A stretch of DNA of 64,000 bases from Acidobacteriota bacterium (GCA_020199835.1 JAIVJV010000005.1:62001-126000); one strand, 5' to 3'. Positions 52,363 to 61,480 are shown, numbered from the stretch's first letter. Numbers and translations are program-made. Notes: generated from the letters alone by a model not told the origin.

Positions 52363-52915
52363 TTCGCACGGAGCGTCTGACGATTTCCGTGGTGAGGCCG
52401 TAAACGAAATGCGACGCGAGCGCATAGACGTGCGTCGAGAGCGGATACGCTGTTGGACCTTTGGATAGGCCTAGCAATGGGACCGCGCCTTCATCGACTA
52501 CCAGCCAGAAGGCAGCGCCAAATGGCAGACCTGCACCCACTGTTACTTCTGGTAACACTTCGGCGACAGCGCCATATAACCCACCGACGCCCGTACCCAG
52601 ACCATAGTGAACAGCGGGGCCGCCGATCTTCTTCTCGGCTTTAGTCAATTTATGATCAAACAACCCTTCGGAAATCGCGGAGGCGGCCCGCACTGTCGTG
52701 TCATCCTGCTCTTCACCATTTGACTGCCGCTCTGATTGCTGACTTTCCTGGGGCGAAGCTTGCGCGCTCTGATTCCGATCGTCACTATTAGCGAGCTTGA
52801 GCCACACATCCTGAAACCGGTTCATTGTCCAGGATGCAACCAGCCCGGCAACGAGGCCGGCAGCCAATCCCTTCACGACATCGTTACCGTCGTTCATTTG
52901 TGCTTTATTACCCAT
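52352..52915 (-). CDS. DUF1440/YagU-like membrane protein
   Basis: 187 residues, ATG with GGAGGAAATACAGTC upstream. VVKGLAAGLVAGLVASWTMNRFQDVW (helix 1), an acidic Gln/Ser-rich loop, HYGLGTGVGGLYGAVAEVL, GLPFGAAFWLVVDEGAVPLLGLS and LSTHVYALASHFVYGLTTEIVRR. The same domain forms the C-terminal half of the selenoprotein at 60193 with closely similar motifs. Function of the family is unknown; it is linked to acid or membrane stress in some bacteria. Confidence 0.82.
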   Translation of the reverse strand: MGNKAQMNDGNDVVKGLAAGLVAGLVASWTMNRFQDVWLKLANSDDRNQSAQASPQESQQSERQSNGEEQDDTTVRAASAISEGLFDHKLTKAEKKIGGPAVHYGLGTGVGGLYGAVAEVLPEVTVGAGLPFGAAFWLVVDEGAVPLLGLSKGPTAYPLSTHVYALASHFVYGLTTEIVRRSVRNAI

Positions 52916-52955
52916 GACTGTATTTCCTCCATTTCCTCCCCTTTTTCGATCTGTT

Positions 52956-53774
52956 TCACAATAGATAGACCGTCACGAGACCGACTCCAGCGAATGCTGC
53001 AAAGAGGGCAGGCGCCCACGCCGGCGGTCCCTCAAGCAAGTTGAACTGTAATATATACAGACCAGCCATCTGACGGCCGAAGCCGCGCAGGTGCATTCCC
53101 AGGCCGATGAAGCCAATCAAGAATGTCAGCCACAACAGAATCTTCAACGCGACAAGCATCACGTTGTTAGGAGCAAGCGCGATCCAAGTGGTGGTGATGA
53201 CGGTGAGAACCGGCGCGGACAATGGTGCATACATCGCCGGGTTATTGAATGCACCGCGATAGTGCAGGATCGCAGTCTGCATGATGGCTCCTGTGAGCGC
53301 AATCGCCACCAGAATAAGCAGTAGGCCACGCACACTTAATCCGCCGATACTCGCGTCGCCCGCTAGACCGCGCGCTGCAATAATGGCCAGCACGCCAGTT
53401 AGCGCGAGTGCGAGGGGTGCGAGTTGAGGCGCCCCATACATCAGATAATGCAGTAGCCACTTATAGCCGCCGGGCTTCTTCGCAATGCCGAAGTAATGAT
53501 GAAAAGCAAAACCGATTAGGCCCGAAGCTACCGCCACCCAACCTGCGCCGCGCAACGCCCTGTTGATCCATCCAGTGGTCGGCGCTATTGCCGCAGCTCC
53601 AGCCGCAACAATCAACAGGCCGCCACTAATGAATGGGGCGTATTGAACTCGGAAAGTGAAACCTGATCGGTAGTGTCCTGCTAATGCATCTGCCAGCAGT
53701 AACAGAGTCAGGACCGCTGTCAACAGTGCGATCCATTGGAACGGGAGCAGACCAATGAACGAAGTACCTGTCAC
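52956..53774 (-). CDS. Integral membrane protein, unknown function
   Basis: 272 residues from GTG 53774, overlapping the preceding stop (GTGA). Eight predicted membrane helices, glycine/alanine-rich (GLLPFQWIALLTAVLTLLLLADALAGH, YAPFISGGLLIVAAGAAAIAP and others). His residues in FAFHHYFG and in LLHYLMYG could bind haem or metal. Coupled with the DUF2231 gene. No family name. Confidence 0.75.
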   Translation of the reverse strand: MTGTSFIGLLPFQWIALLTAVLTLLLLADALAGHYRSGFTFRVQYAPFISGGLLIVAAGAAAIAPTTGWINRALRGAGWVAVASGLIGFAFHHYFGIAKKPGGYKWLLHYLMYGAPQLAPLALALTGVLAIIAARGLAGDASIGGLSVRGLLLILVAIALTGAIMQTAILHYRGAFNNPAMYAPLSAPVLTVITTTWIALAPNNVMLVALKILLWLTFLIGFIGLGMHLRGFGRQMAGLYILQFNLLEGPPAWAPALFAAFAGVGLVTVYLL

Positions 53775-54373
53775 GCTGCCTCTCCTCGTTTGTTCCGAAT
53801 GATAGACTCCAGCTGGGACTTTGATTGGACCATCTGTGGTGGCGGAGACTTTGCCCCTTGATCCGGTAATTCGCGATATGTCTGCTCAACCTCCACGCCA
53901 TAACGGTAGACGAGTTCGCCGCCGAGGTAACCCTGAACGGTCATCACCAATGACACAATCCCAAGTGCTGCAAGATACAACCAGGACAGACGCCGTTCAC
54001 CTTGCCACAACGACACACGCCAGATAGTGATTGTGACGAGCAGTCCGTAAAACACCAATCCCAGCGCCATGTGCGCACGGAGGAATGATCTCGCTTCGCC
54101 TTCTTCAACAGGCGCTCGCGTGCTTGAGGTAAAACCGGTTGATATGGTCATGAGAGTCAACACGGCGGCACCAACAAGGGTCCACCCGCCGGCAGCCGTG
54201 AGAGAGACGTACTCAAGAAAAAAGCCGAGAGCATCGAAAACCAACGAAGCAGCAGTGAGCGCGATCGTGAAGTGAACGAAGATCGGATGCAGTGGCGCGC
54301 CAAATTTGATCAAACTCATAGCCTGTCGCAGGCTTGTCACGGTTCCGCCGCGTTCTGTCCGTCTCCTCATCAT
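53771..54373 (-). CDS. DUF2231-like membrane protein
   Basis: 200 residues; ATG 54373 overlaps the LarA-like stop (ATGA), though the domain proper begins at an internal ATG (54319). FGAPLHPIFVHFTIALTAASLVFDALG is the hallmark of DUF2231 (LHPxxVHFPIAL). Four membrane helices and a polar C-terminal tail of about 45 residues. Such proteins are often near cytochromes and may bind haem; the LHP/HF His residues are kept. Confidence 0.85.
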   Translation of the reverse strand: MMRRRTERGGTVTSLRQAMSLIKFGAPLHPIFVHFTIALTAASLVFDALGFFLEYVSLTAAGGWTLVGAAVLTLMTISTGFTSSTRAPVEEGEARSFLRAHMALGLVFYGLLVTITIWRVSLWQGERRLSWLYLAALGIVSLVMTVQGYLGGELVYRYGVEVEQTYRELPDQGAKSPPPQMVQSKSQLESIIRNKRGEAA

Positions 54374-55653
54374 GCGGCGTTCTCCTTTTCAGCGATGCAT
54401 GGAAGTACGTGTCCGCCGTGGTTCAGGACAGCAATCTTCGCACTGCGGCCTTGGCGGTTAAAAGCCAGCTCCAATGCTTCCTCCGCAGTTGCCGCATAAC
54501 GAAGATCAAGTCTTTCTGTATTCTGTTGAGTCACGCCAGGTGAGACCAGAATGCAGTCGCAGCGGTCTACGATCTGGGCCAGGTCCCCGAGCACCGATAC
54601 GCCAACAATATCGTCAACCTCGCCTGCCTCAACTATTCGCACAATTTCAGGGAACGGGCGATATCCGATCCGGAGTAAATTCGAATGATTGTCGGCGACA
54701 CCTTCCGGATTAGGCGATACTACGATGAGTGTGCCGCCATCGCGCACGGCCATGGTGCCGGAATAGAACGCTTTCGCCGATTGCCAAAGATCACGGTCAG
54801 ACGGATAGGAGTCGATTAACACGATATCGGCGCGTTGCGGCAGAGACACTGCGTTTAGTTCTTCCGAAAGTTTGCAGCCAGCGCGATGAGCCTGGATGGG
54901 ATCCCCAACGAAACAACCGACTATTTTGCCTGCGCGATCCGAAACCGTATTAACGATATAACGCAAGCCGACGATTCGCGCTGCTTCCTCGATGCGCAAG
55001 CGCATAGAGTTTTCTGGCACGCCCATTACCGTTTCCGACGGGCGCTGCGCAGCTTCCCATTGATTGCGCTCCTGCATCTCTCTTCCGGAGATGCCCGGAA
55101 AAACGATCTTTGCCCCGCCGGAAAAGCCTTTGATCCGGTGTGGCACAATAGATCCCAGACCGATCACGAAATCCGCTTCCCGAAGCAGTCTGTTGGCTGT
55201 GATGAGCGTGCCGTCGCTGGTCCGTCCGAAATCGTGAAGATTTGAGTCCTCCAGCCAGTAATGTTGATAGACCTTGAAACGACCGTAGAACTCGCCTAGC
55301 TTCTTCCTAATCTCCTTTTCACTCATCTCGCGGTGCGTGCCCTGGGCCGTTAGCAGGACAATTTGCTGGTCCAAAACCCCGATGGTCCATAACTCTCTTA
55401 AGACGTGATGGAGGAGGAGCGAAATTGGTGTGCCCCGCGTTCCATCATCTATCAGGATGAGGATACGATCGGTGGACTTCACTGCGTCCCGCAAGCGTGG
55501 GGCTCCATGCGGTCGCTCGAAACCACGGGCCATCACCTCTTCTTCGACGTTTTCATTGGCCGCGCGCGGCGCGTAAACTCCCAACAGGTTCGCGTCCGGC
55601 ACTTCAACCGAATCGATCTCGTGATACCCGGGATATTGAAAACTAATCTTCAT
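54370..55653 (-). CDS. LarA-family nickel-dependent lactate racemase-like protein
   Basis: 427 residues. ILILIDDGTRGTP, AQGTHREMS, GSIVPHRIKGFSGGAKIVFPGISG and ADIVLIDSYPSDRDLWQSAKAF follow the LarA family (DxTRxTP, TGTHR, HxxxGFSGGxK). LarA uses a nickel-pincer nucleotide cofactor, bound through the Lys of GGAK, to racemise lactate or other 2-hydroxy acids. larB/C/E-type cofactor genes are not in the window. Its neighbours are a ThDP enzyme and sugar oxidases, so a hydroxy-acid substrate is plausible. Confidence 0.85.
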   Translation of the reverse strand: MKISFQYPGYHEIDSVEVPDANLLGVYAPRAANENVEEEVMARGFERPHGAPRLRDAVKSTDRILILIDDGTRGTPISLLLHHVLRELWTIGVLDQQIVLLTAQGTHREMSEKEIRKKLGEFYGRFKVYQHYWLEDSNLHDFGRTSDGTLITANRLLREADFVIGLGSIVPHRIKGFSGGAKIVFPGISGREMQERNQWEAAQRPSETVMGVPENSMRLRIEEAARIVGLRYIVNTVSDRAGKIVGCFVGDPIQAHRAGCKLSEELNAVSLPQRADIVLIDSYPSDRDLWQSAKAFYSGTMAVRDGGTLIVVSPNPEGVADNHSNLLRIGYRPFPEIVRIVEAGEVDDIVGVSVLGDLAQIVDRCDCILVSPGVTQQNTERLDLRYAATAEEALELAFNRQGRSAKIAVLNHGGHVLPCIAEKENAA

Positions 55654-55843
55654 CGATGAATACTGAGCTCACAAACTGATTCGGATAAGGCCAGATCAGT
55701 CTCTTTATCCATGTGCTGAGGTGCTGAGGTGATTCCGCCAGAATCACTTCCGATCCTCGAGAGTAGCGCGCATCCACCCACAATTGTCGTCTTTCTCTTA
55801 TGAAGTTCCTGCTCATTGCGGGCAACTCCGGCGATAGCACTCT

Positions 55844-57595
55844 TTAGAAAAGCTCATTCAACTTGTCGCGGAAGAGCGTCAGAGCGATCTTCCCTCCCTG
55901 AGGTTGTCCCTTCACTAAAGCCTCAGCGAAATGTGCGGCCTGTTCTAAACTCACTTTTGGCGGCATCGGTGGCTCGAACGGATCAACGACGACCTCGACG
56001 ATAGCCGGCTTCCCGGCTGCCATTGCGCGCTCGAGTGATGGCCGTACTTCGTCAGGTCTCTCAACTGTGAAACCAACGCCGCCGCAAGCTTCAGCGTAAC
56101 GTGCGAAGTTGGGGTTGTGCAGTTCGCAACCGTACTCCGGGTTGCCTAAGAAGACGATCTGCTCCCATTTGATTTGCCCCAGCGTGTTGTTCTTGATGAT
56201 CACGACGACGATTGGCAGGTTGTATTTCACGGCCGTCAAGAACTCGCCCATCAGCATCGTAAAACCCCCGTCGCCGACGAAGGCAATGCTCTGACGTTCT
56301 GGAAAAGCGACCTTCGCGGCAATTGCATACGGTAGTCCGGGAGCCATCGTCGCCAACGTGCCGGAGCAACTGAACTTCTGGTTCTTTCTGATCTTGAACT
56401 GCCGCGCGATCCAGGTAGTGATCGTGCCCGAATCGGTCGAAATGATCGCATCATCCTCCGCCAACTCTGATAACTCCCATGCGACGCGTTGCGGCTTGAT
56501 CGGCACATCATCACGCATCGCCCGGACACGCATCAGTTCCAGCCAGTCTTTCATTCCTTCCTGCGCTCGTTGGAGAAAGCTTCGATCTTCTTTGCGTGTG
56601 ATGAATCTCGCGAGCGCGGCAACTGTCGGTTTTGCGTCACCAATGAGTCCAACCTCGACGGGGAAGCGCAGGCCGATTCGATCCGCCTTGTCATCGATCT
56701 GAACGCCTTTAGCCTGACTAGGCTTCGGTAGATACTCCATGTATGGGAATGACGAGCCGATTATCAGGAGTGCGTCTGCCTGCTCCATCGCCTCCTGCGA
56801 AGGTGTGGTACCCAGCAGGCCCAGACCACCCGTTGTCAGCGGATGGTCGTCAGGAATGACAGCCTTGCCGAGCAAGGCCTTTACGACAGGCGCGCCGAGT
56901 TTATCGGCAATTTCGATCACCTCGTCCCCCGCACCGAGGGCTCCTTGCCCGACGAGGATGACGGGCTTCTCGGCTGCATTCAGAATGGCTGCGGCCGCTC
57001 TCAATTCGTCCTGTGATGGAATGATCAGTGGCGGCGACCAACGGCTCGACGTATGGCCCTCCACTTTGTGCATGGTCCCCTTCCCGGTAGGTTCTTTCTC
57101 TTGATAGTCGACCGGGAAAGTAATATGGGCCACGCCGCGGTTGTTTAGCGCGTGACGACATGCGGCATCCGCAAGCATCTCGACCTGATCGGGATTGATG
57201 ACCTCCTGGTTGTAAACGCTCACGTCTTCAAAGAGCTGGACCATGTTGACTTCCTGCTGAAACTTGCTGCCTTTCAGATCCGAATAGATTTGTCCGGTGA
57301 GGGCCAGCACCGGCGCTTGATCGAGCTTCGCGTCGTAAAGGCCGTTCAGGAGGTGGATTCCGCCAGGACCAGAGGTGGCGAGACAGCAACCCAGACGGCC
57401 TGTGTACTTTGCGTAGGCGCAAGCCATAAAAGCTGCAGCCTCTTCGTGACGCACCTGAATGAAGCGAACCCGATCCTGTCTTTTTCGAAGCGCCTCCATA
57501 ATGCCGTTGATTCCATCCCCTGGTAGCCCGAAAACTGTGTCGACACCCCAAGCGATGATGCTCTCTACCAGGACGTCCGCCGCGTTATTCGACAT
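55844..57595 (-). CDS. Thiamine-diphosphate enzyme of the pyruvate oxidase/acetolactate synthase type
   Basis: 583 residues, ATG after AAAGGAGCAAGCTT. Three domains in order: PYR (GVDTVFGLPGDGINGIMEAL, RHEEAAAFMACAYAKYTG with the catalytic Glu), a central FAD/Rossmann-like domain (KPVILVGQGALGAGDEVIEIADKLGAPV), and PP (FVGDGGFTMLMGEFLTAVKYNLPIVVVIIKNNTLG, the GDG...NN ThDP/Mg motif). Its relatives decarboxylate pyruvate to acetate, acetyl-phosphate or acetolactate. It lies upstream of the LarA-like gene (190 bases), which suits a pyruvate/lactate pathway. Confidence 0.9.
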   Translation of the reverse strand: MSNNAADVLVESIIAWGVDTVFGLPGDGINGIMEALRKRQDRVRFIQVRHEEAAAFMACAYAKYTGRLGCCLATSGPGGIHLLNGLYDAKLDQAPVLALTGQIYSDLKGSKFQQEVNMVQLFEDVSVYNQEVINPDQVEMLADAACRHALNNRGVAHITFPVDYQEKEPTGKGTMHKVEGHTSSRWSPPLIIPSQDELRAAAAILNAAEKPVILVGQGALGAGDEVIEIADKLGAPVVKALLGKAVIPDDHPLTTGGLGLLGTTPSQEAMEQADALLIIGSSFPYMEYLPKPSQAKGVQIDDKADRIGLRFPVEVGLIGDAKPTVAALARFITRKEDRSFLQRAQEGMKDWLELMRVRAMRDDVPIKPQRVAWELSELAEDDAIISTDSGTITTWIARQFKIRKNQKFSCSGTLATMAPGLPYAIAAKVAFPERQSIAFVGDGGFTMLMGEFLTAVKYNLPIVVVIIKNNTLGQIKWEQIVFLGNPEYGCELHNPNFARYAEACGGVGFTVERPDEVRPSLERAMAAGKPAIVEVVVDPFEPPMPPKVSLEQAAHFAEALVKGQPQGGKIALTLFRDKLNELF

Positions 57596-57897
57596 AAGCT
57601 TGCTCCTTTCTTATTCCGCCGCAGCGGTCACCACCCAGGTGGCAATTTTGAACGAAGGGTTGGTCCGCGACCAGCGAGGGCCCGGCTGATCCCGACATGG
57701 GCTGCGGGATCGTTTGGGCCAATACTTAAACGAAAGCTATCTAATCGAAATGCCTGGGGAGGCCAATCTCGAGAGAATTAACGGGGGAATGGATACCAAT
57801 ATGTTGAGTAGCAGTGATCGCCTGCCAGCATTCCGAAGCCATAAGCTTAGCCGTTTCCACCGACTTCAAGTGGTAAGGCAGCTTACATTTGTGGCGG
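57596..57897. other. Non-coding stretch between the ThDP enzyme and DUF3179 genes
   Basis: No credible gene (the 71-codon plus ORF at 57714 has no features). It should hold the promoter of the ThDP gene near 57600-57700. The sequence TTGGGCCAA occurs at 57714, and similar GGGCCAA strings lie in other gaps (29036, 46391, 59173). Confidence 0.35.
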
Positions 57898-59046
57898 TCA
57901 GCCGCGATAGATCTCAGTATCAGGCTTGAATGCAAACCACGCAAAGGCAAAGTAGTCGCCATGCAAGATGTGTCGCAGTTGCTTTCCTTTTAGCTCTCCG
58001 CTTACGGCCAGTCCAAGGATGCTCCAATAGCTTCCCGTCTCGACATCGACGAAGCCGCCCTTGTCATAACGAAACCGCAGCTGGCGACCGTCGATTCGAG
58101 GATCGAAAACGCCGGTTGAACCCGTTTCTTTCGATTTCTCAATCACGGGCGCGTCAAGCGCCGAAGCTGCTCCATCGGCGTGAAAGACAACAATGTCTTG
58201 CTGGCCGATGCGATCATGAATGACGCGCTGCTTACGTGTGACCACGTGCGGGTACGCCTTGGATTTTCCATCAATTTCCACGGCCACAACCTTCTCCATC
58301 GGCGGCAGACGATCGTCTGTTCTACCGCGATACAGAAACGGAGTGGCGTTGATGTCATCGTATCCAACATATGGGTTCTTGCCGTAGTCACGCCGGTGTC
58401 CAGTCTCACGCGACAGAACACGTCCTTCCGGGTGTCCTTCGGCAAATTGCGCAAAGCCGACGATCTGTGCAGGCAACTGCCGAAGCTTTTTCCCCGTCAG
58501 GTCACCGACGATGGCCTCGCCAATGAACTGTTGCCACAACGATTCCGTTTCGCGGTCGTACATGAGCATGTCCGAATGCCGGAGCAAGCCCGACACACCG
58601 AAGCGAAGCGTCTGCCCGTCAAGACGACGGTCAAATGCGAGCGCGCTGTAGCAGAGCGGACAGAAGGTGACGGCAACGGGAGTCGCGTTGATCTCGTCGT
58701 TGACGATTTCATGCCAGATGAGGATTTGCAGAGGGTAGGCGCGCGCTTCGCCTTCGACTTCTAGCGCTATCACCGGCTCCTGATCGCGCAGCCACGAGCG
58801 CGCATCAGTGACGGGGACGAACTTCGGCGAGTCAATCGCCGGAATCCCATCTTTAGGTGGACCACCAGACACAATTTCACTCAGGTCAACGGAACGCTTG
58901 AGTGTGTTCGTACGCCATCCCCGAAAACGTGCATCGCCACTGCTTTGTTGTTGCGCTTCAAGAATAGTTGAGCACGAAAGAGCAGATGCGGCCGCACACA
59001 CCAGAAGTGCGATAGCTAAAATCTCAAACTTTATATATCGACTCAC
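57898..59046 (-). CDS. DUF3179 domain-containing lipoprotein
   Basis: 382 residues. N-terminal helix and lipobox-like ALSC near residue 25 (FEILAIALLVCAAASALSC). The DUF3179 domain follows: KFVPVTDARSWL, VIALEVEGEARAYPLQILIWHEIVND, PVAVTFCPLCYSALAFDR, GLLRHSDMLMYDRETESLW and a second repeat-like half (VVAVEIDGKSKAYPHVVTRK...IVVFHADGAASALDA). The CPLC pair is the family hallmark and could bind metal or haem. Function unknown. An ECF-type promoter motif lies about 305 bases upstream. Confidence 0.88.
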   Translation of the reverse strand: MSRYIKFEILAIALLVCAAASALSCSTILEAQQQSSGDARFRGWRTNTLKRSVDLSEIVSGGPPKDGIPAIDSPKFVPVTDARSWLRDQEPVIALEVEGEARAYPLQILIWHEIVNDEINATPVAVTFCPLCYSALAFDRRLDGQTLRFGVSGLLRHSDMLMYDRETESLWQQFIGEAIVGDLTGKKLRQLPAQIVGFAQFAEGHPEGRVLSRETGHRRDYGKNPYVGYDDINATPFLYRGRTDDRLPPMEKVVAVEIDGKSKAYPHVVTRKQRVIHDRIGQQDIVVFHADGAASALDAPVIEKSKETGSTGVFDPRIDGRQLRFRYDKGGFVDVETGSYWSILGLAVSGELKGKQLRHILHGDYFAFAWFAFKPDTEIYRG

Positions 59047-59545
59047 GTGTAAATGACTGTGTTCTGATCAGTTTTCCTTTTTTGATAAAGTCGGAGAGGC
59101 AGCCTTTTATTCCAGCACAGTTGTTCTTTTTGGAGATGAGTACTTGCGCTGTTCGTTTACGCTCAAGAAATTGGGCCAAGCACCCAAGAGGAGCAGGTGA
59201 GACGGGCAGACAATTCTCAAGCAGTCGCTGCATTCAGCAGGAGAGCGGTCGCGACAGTTTCGTCAGCGGCAACCGTCAGAAGCAAGCAACTGCGTTTTGA
59301 AGTGCCATTTACTGTGAGATCAGAAACTCGCGTGACCTGGACTGTACTCTAGTAAGTCGCAAAGCTTCATTGTTATTCCCGATGACGGATCTGAAGGAAA
59401 GCCGCTGAGGCTGGCAAGGCCCACGCACTGGGTTGGGTTTGCGTCAGGTTTGTTGAGATTAAGTCGCAAATGCATTTCCACGAAATAACCCGCTGTCCCA
59501 ATCGCTTTTCCAAATTAAGCAAGTAGTGGTTCTAAGGAGGGAGAA
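59047..59545. other. Intergenic region with divergent promoters
   Basis: No credible ORF (59082-59300 lacks features). It holds the ECF-type motif at 59352-59379 and a partial, related string at 59464-59492 (TAAGTCGCAAATGCATTTCC). It also contains the upstream region of the gene at 59546, whose ATG follows TAAGGAGGGAGAA. Confidence 0.4.
59352..59379 (-). promoter_or_regulatory. ECF-type promoter motif upstream of DUF3179 (match 6)
   Basis: Minus strand: GGAATAAC (59379-59372), 13 bases, GACTTAC (59358-59352). Keeps GGAAT-N16-GACTT. The gene start is 305 bases downstream, so the leader would be long. Confidence 0.45.
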
Positions 59546-60019
59546 ATGCGTTCAAAAGTTGGGGTCGGTATCGTTGGTGGGCTTATTGCAGGCGTTGTTT
59601 TTGGGATGATGATGCAAATGATGACTGCACCAACTCCGGACGGGAAAGAAATGCCGATGATGCAAATGGTAGCGATGGTGGTTGGCTCGCAAAGTATGGT
59701 CGTGGGTTGGGTCTATCATCTGTTCAACAGTGCAGTCATCGGCGCCATTTTCGGTTGGGCGCTTGGCAGTCGAGCCGGCAGCTATGGGGCTGGTTTGGGT
59801 TGGGGAGCGGCTTACGGAATCTTTTGGTGGCTGCTTGGAGCGCAGATACTAATGCCCATTTTTCTTGGCATGCCGCCATTTGCATCAATCATGATGGCGC
59901 CAATGCGTATGGTGGCAATCGGCAGCCTGGTCGGACATTTGGTATTTGGTCTTATTCTGGGTGCTGCCTTTGTCTGGCTGTCTCGACCTAGCGGAGTGGC
60001 AGTCCCGCGCTCCGCGTGA
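59546..60019 (+). CDS. Small Met-rich membrane protein
   Basis: 157 residues, ATG after TAAGGAGGGAGAA. Four membrane helices (VGVGIVGGLIAGVVFGMMMQMM, VVGSQSMVVGWVYHLFNSAVIGAIFGWALG, GWGAAYGIFWWLLGAQILMPIFLG, MVAIGSLVGHLVFGLILGAAFVWL). Met clusters (MMMQMM, MPMMQMV, SIMMAPMRM) and conserved His (VYHLF, GHLVFG) could bind Cu(I). Same overall plan as 62625 and the membrane parts of 40112, so a paralogous group. Function unknown. Confidence 0.72.
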   Translation: MRSKVGVGIVGGLIAGVVFGMMMQMMTAPTPDGKEMPMMQMVAMVVGSQSMVVGWVYHLFNSAVIGAIFGWALGSRAGSYGAGLGWGAAYGIFWWLLGAQILMPIFLGMPPFASIMMAPMRMVAIGSLVGHLVFGLILGAAFVWLSRPSGVAVPRSA

Positions 60020-60192
60020 TGTTAAGAAGAGGGAGGTTTGGCTCAACATTGGGCAGCAGTATAGTTATCGCCAATATAATGTGAGAGAGGTGTAATAGCC
60101 GAGAGAATCAGAGGGCACTAAGTTACACGCTACCGAACGCCTCCACTTCCCCCGCATTACTCTTGAGATGCTCGATCGAGAAGGAGATTGAG

Positions 60193-61455
60193 ATGGCTGA
60201 AACCTACAACTACGAGAGCTTTCGAAAAGAGATGGTCCAAAAGGATTTGCACTTCCCCGGAGGACCAGAACCGGGCCAGCGCGCCCCCGATTTTGATTTG
60301 CTAACGGTTGATGGTGGTCGTTTTCGCCTGACTCATCATCGCGGAATACAACCGGTGCTGATTCAATTCGGATCGATTACTTGACCAATGACTGCGGGAG
60401 CCAGGCCTGGGTTCCTGAATCTTTATCGAGGTTTTAGCGATCGTGTTCAGTTCGTTTCAATCTACGTCCGCGAAGCTCACCCTGGTGAAAACTATCCGCA
60501 CCACACGAGCGAAGAGCAGAAGATGCGACATGCTCGTGATTGGGTTGAGCAGGATGAAATACCGTGGACGGTGGCAGTCGATACACTCGAAGGAGCAATC
60601 CATCAGCTCTATGGACCAGTGCCAAATTCAGCTTACCTGATTGACCGTATGGGCCAGGTGGCGTTTCGTGCGCTGTGGGCCGGACAAGAAGGATTGCTGA
60701 GGGACAAGATCGAAGAACTGCTCGAGCGTGAAGAACGGAACGAGACGCCCGTAGTCCTGGGGCAGAAGGAGAACAACTTGATTCCGCTTATTCATGGCGC
60801 TGCGGAGTTTGATCGCACCCTGAGACGAGCCGGCCACAAAGCCAGAGAGGACTTCCGGCGTGAAATGGGGGAAATCCCGTACATAATTGAAACACTCGCC
60901 AGCCATTTGCGTCCGTTGCTTCATACCGAAAAACCTGAGCCAAACGTCCTGAAGGGTCTTGCTGCTGGAGTAATCGGAGGGTTGCTTGCTACGTTTCTGA
61001 TGACGGAGGTCCAGTCGCTTTGGTCCAAGGTTGGTGAAGAAGTTAGTTCGAATGGTGATGACGCTTCCGGTAAAGAGGACCGGCAACAGGAGGAGACACC
61101 CGCAACAGTCAAAGCCGCACAGGCAATTTCGAAAAACGTTTTCGACCATCAACTCCAAAAATCGGAGGAGCCTGTGGCAGGCCAGATTGTTCATTACGCG
61201 ATGGGAGCGACTTCCGGCGCCATCTACGGAGTGACCGCTGAACTCGCTCAGATCGTTACGAAAGGAGCCGGAGTGCCATTCGGCACGGCCGTATGGGCCA
61301 TCGCGGATGAAACATTGGTTCCTGTGTTAGGTTTGTCGAAATCGCCAGCGCGGTATCCCGTTTCAACGCATGTATATGGATTGGCGTCGCACTTCGTTTA
61401 TGGCGTAACCACGGATCTCGTCCGACGCGGACTGAGAAGTACTGTGTTGCGCTGA
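60193..61455 (+). CDS. Deiodinase-like redoxin selenoprotein fused to a DUF1440-like membrane domain (TGA = Sec)
   Basis: 420 residues from ATG 60193 (AAGGAGATTGAG upstream) if TGA 60382-60384 is read as selenocysteine (residue 64). Residues 1-185 form a thioredoxin-fold domain: PGQRAPDFDLLTVDGGRFRL, then FGSIT-U-PMTAGARPGF, then VQFVSIYVREAHPGENYP. The GS-x-T-U-P motif and IYxxEAH follow the iodothyronine-deiodinase pattern. A linker with helical VGEF-like parts leads to the C-terminal domain (residues about 250-420; VLKGLAAGVIGGLLATFLM ... VPFGTAVWAIADETLVPVLGLSKSPARYPVSTHVYGLASHFVYG), a DUF1440-like membrane domain like that at 52352. A stem-loop fitting bSECIS follows the TGA, and tRNA-Sec genes are in the window. 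Two separate ORFs would be the only alternative. Confidence 0.88.
60382..60417 (+). promoter_or_regulatory. Bacterial SECIS-like stem-loop after in-frame TGA
   Basis: TGA 60382-60384 is followed by an 8-bp stem 60395-60402 / 60410-60417 (CGGGAGCC with GGTTCCTG, two G-U pairs) and a 7-base loop AGGCCTG. Eighteen bases separate the TGA from the loop, and G is the second loop base. This meets the published bacterial SECIS rules (16-37 bases, G in the first two loop positions). Confidence 0.75.
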
Positions 61456-61480
61456 TACGCAGATAAACATGGAGGTTCTT

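Noticed and set aside
57614..57640. GGAATAAG on the minus strand before the ThDP gene
   Set aside because: It overlaps the ribosome binding site and has no ACTT box downstream.
29033..59181. TTGGGCCAA-like strings in several intergenic gaps
   Set aside because: Short, self-complementary and without constant distance to a gene; not enough to claim a binding site.
60163..60384. A separate 73-residue protein ending at TGA 60384
   Set aside because: The TGA lies inside the redoxin active-site motif, the frame continues, and a SECIS-like hairpin follows; a selenoprotein fits better.
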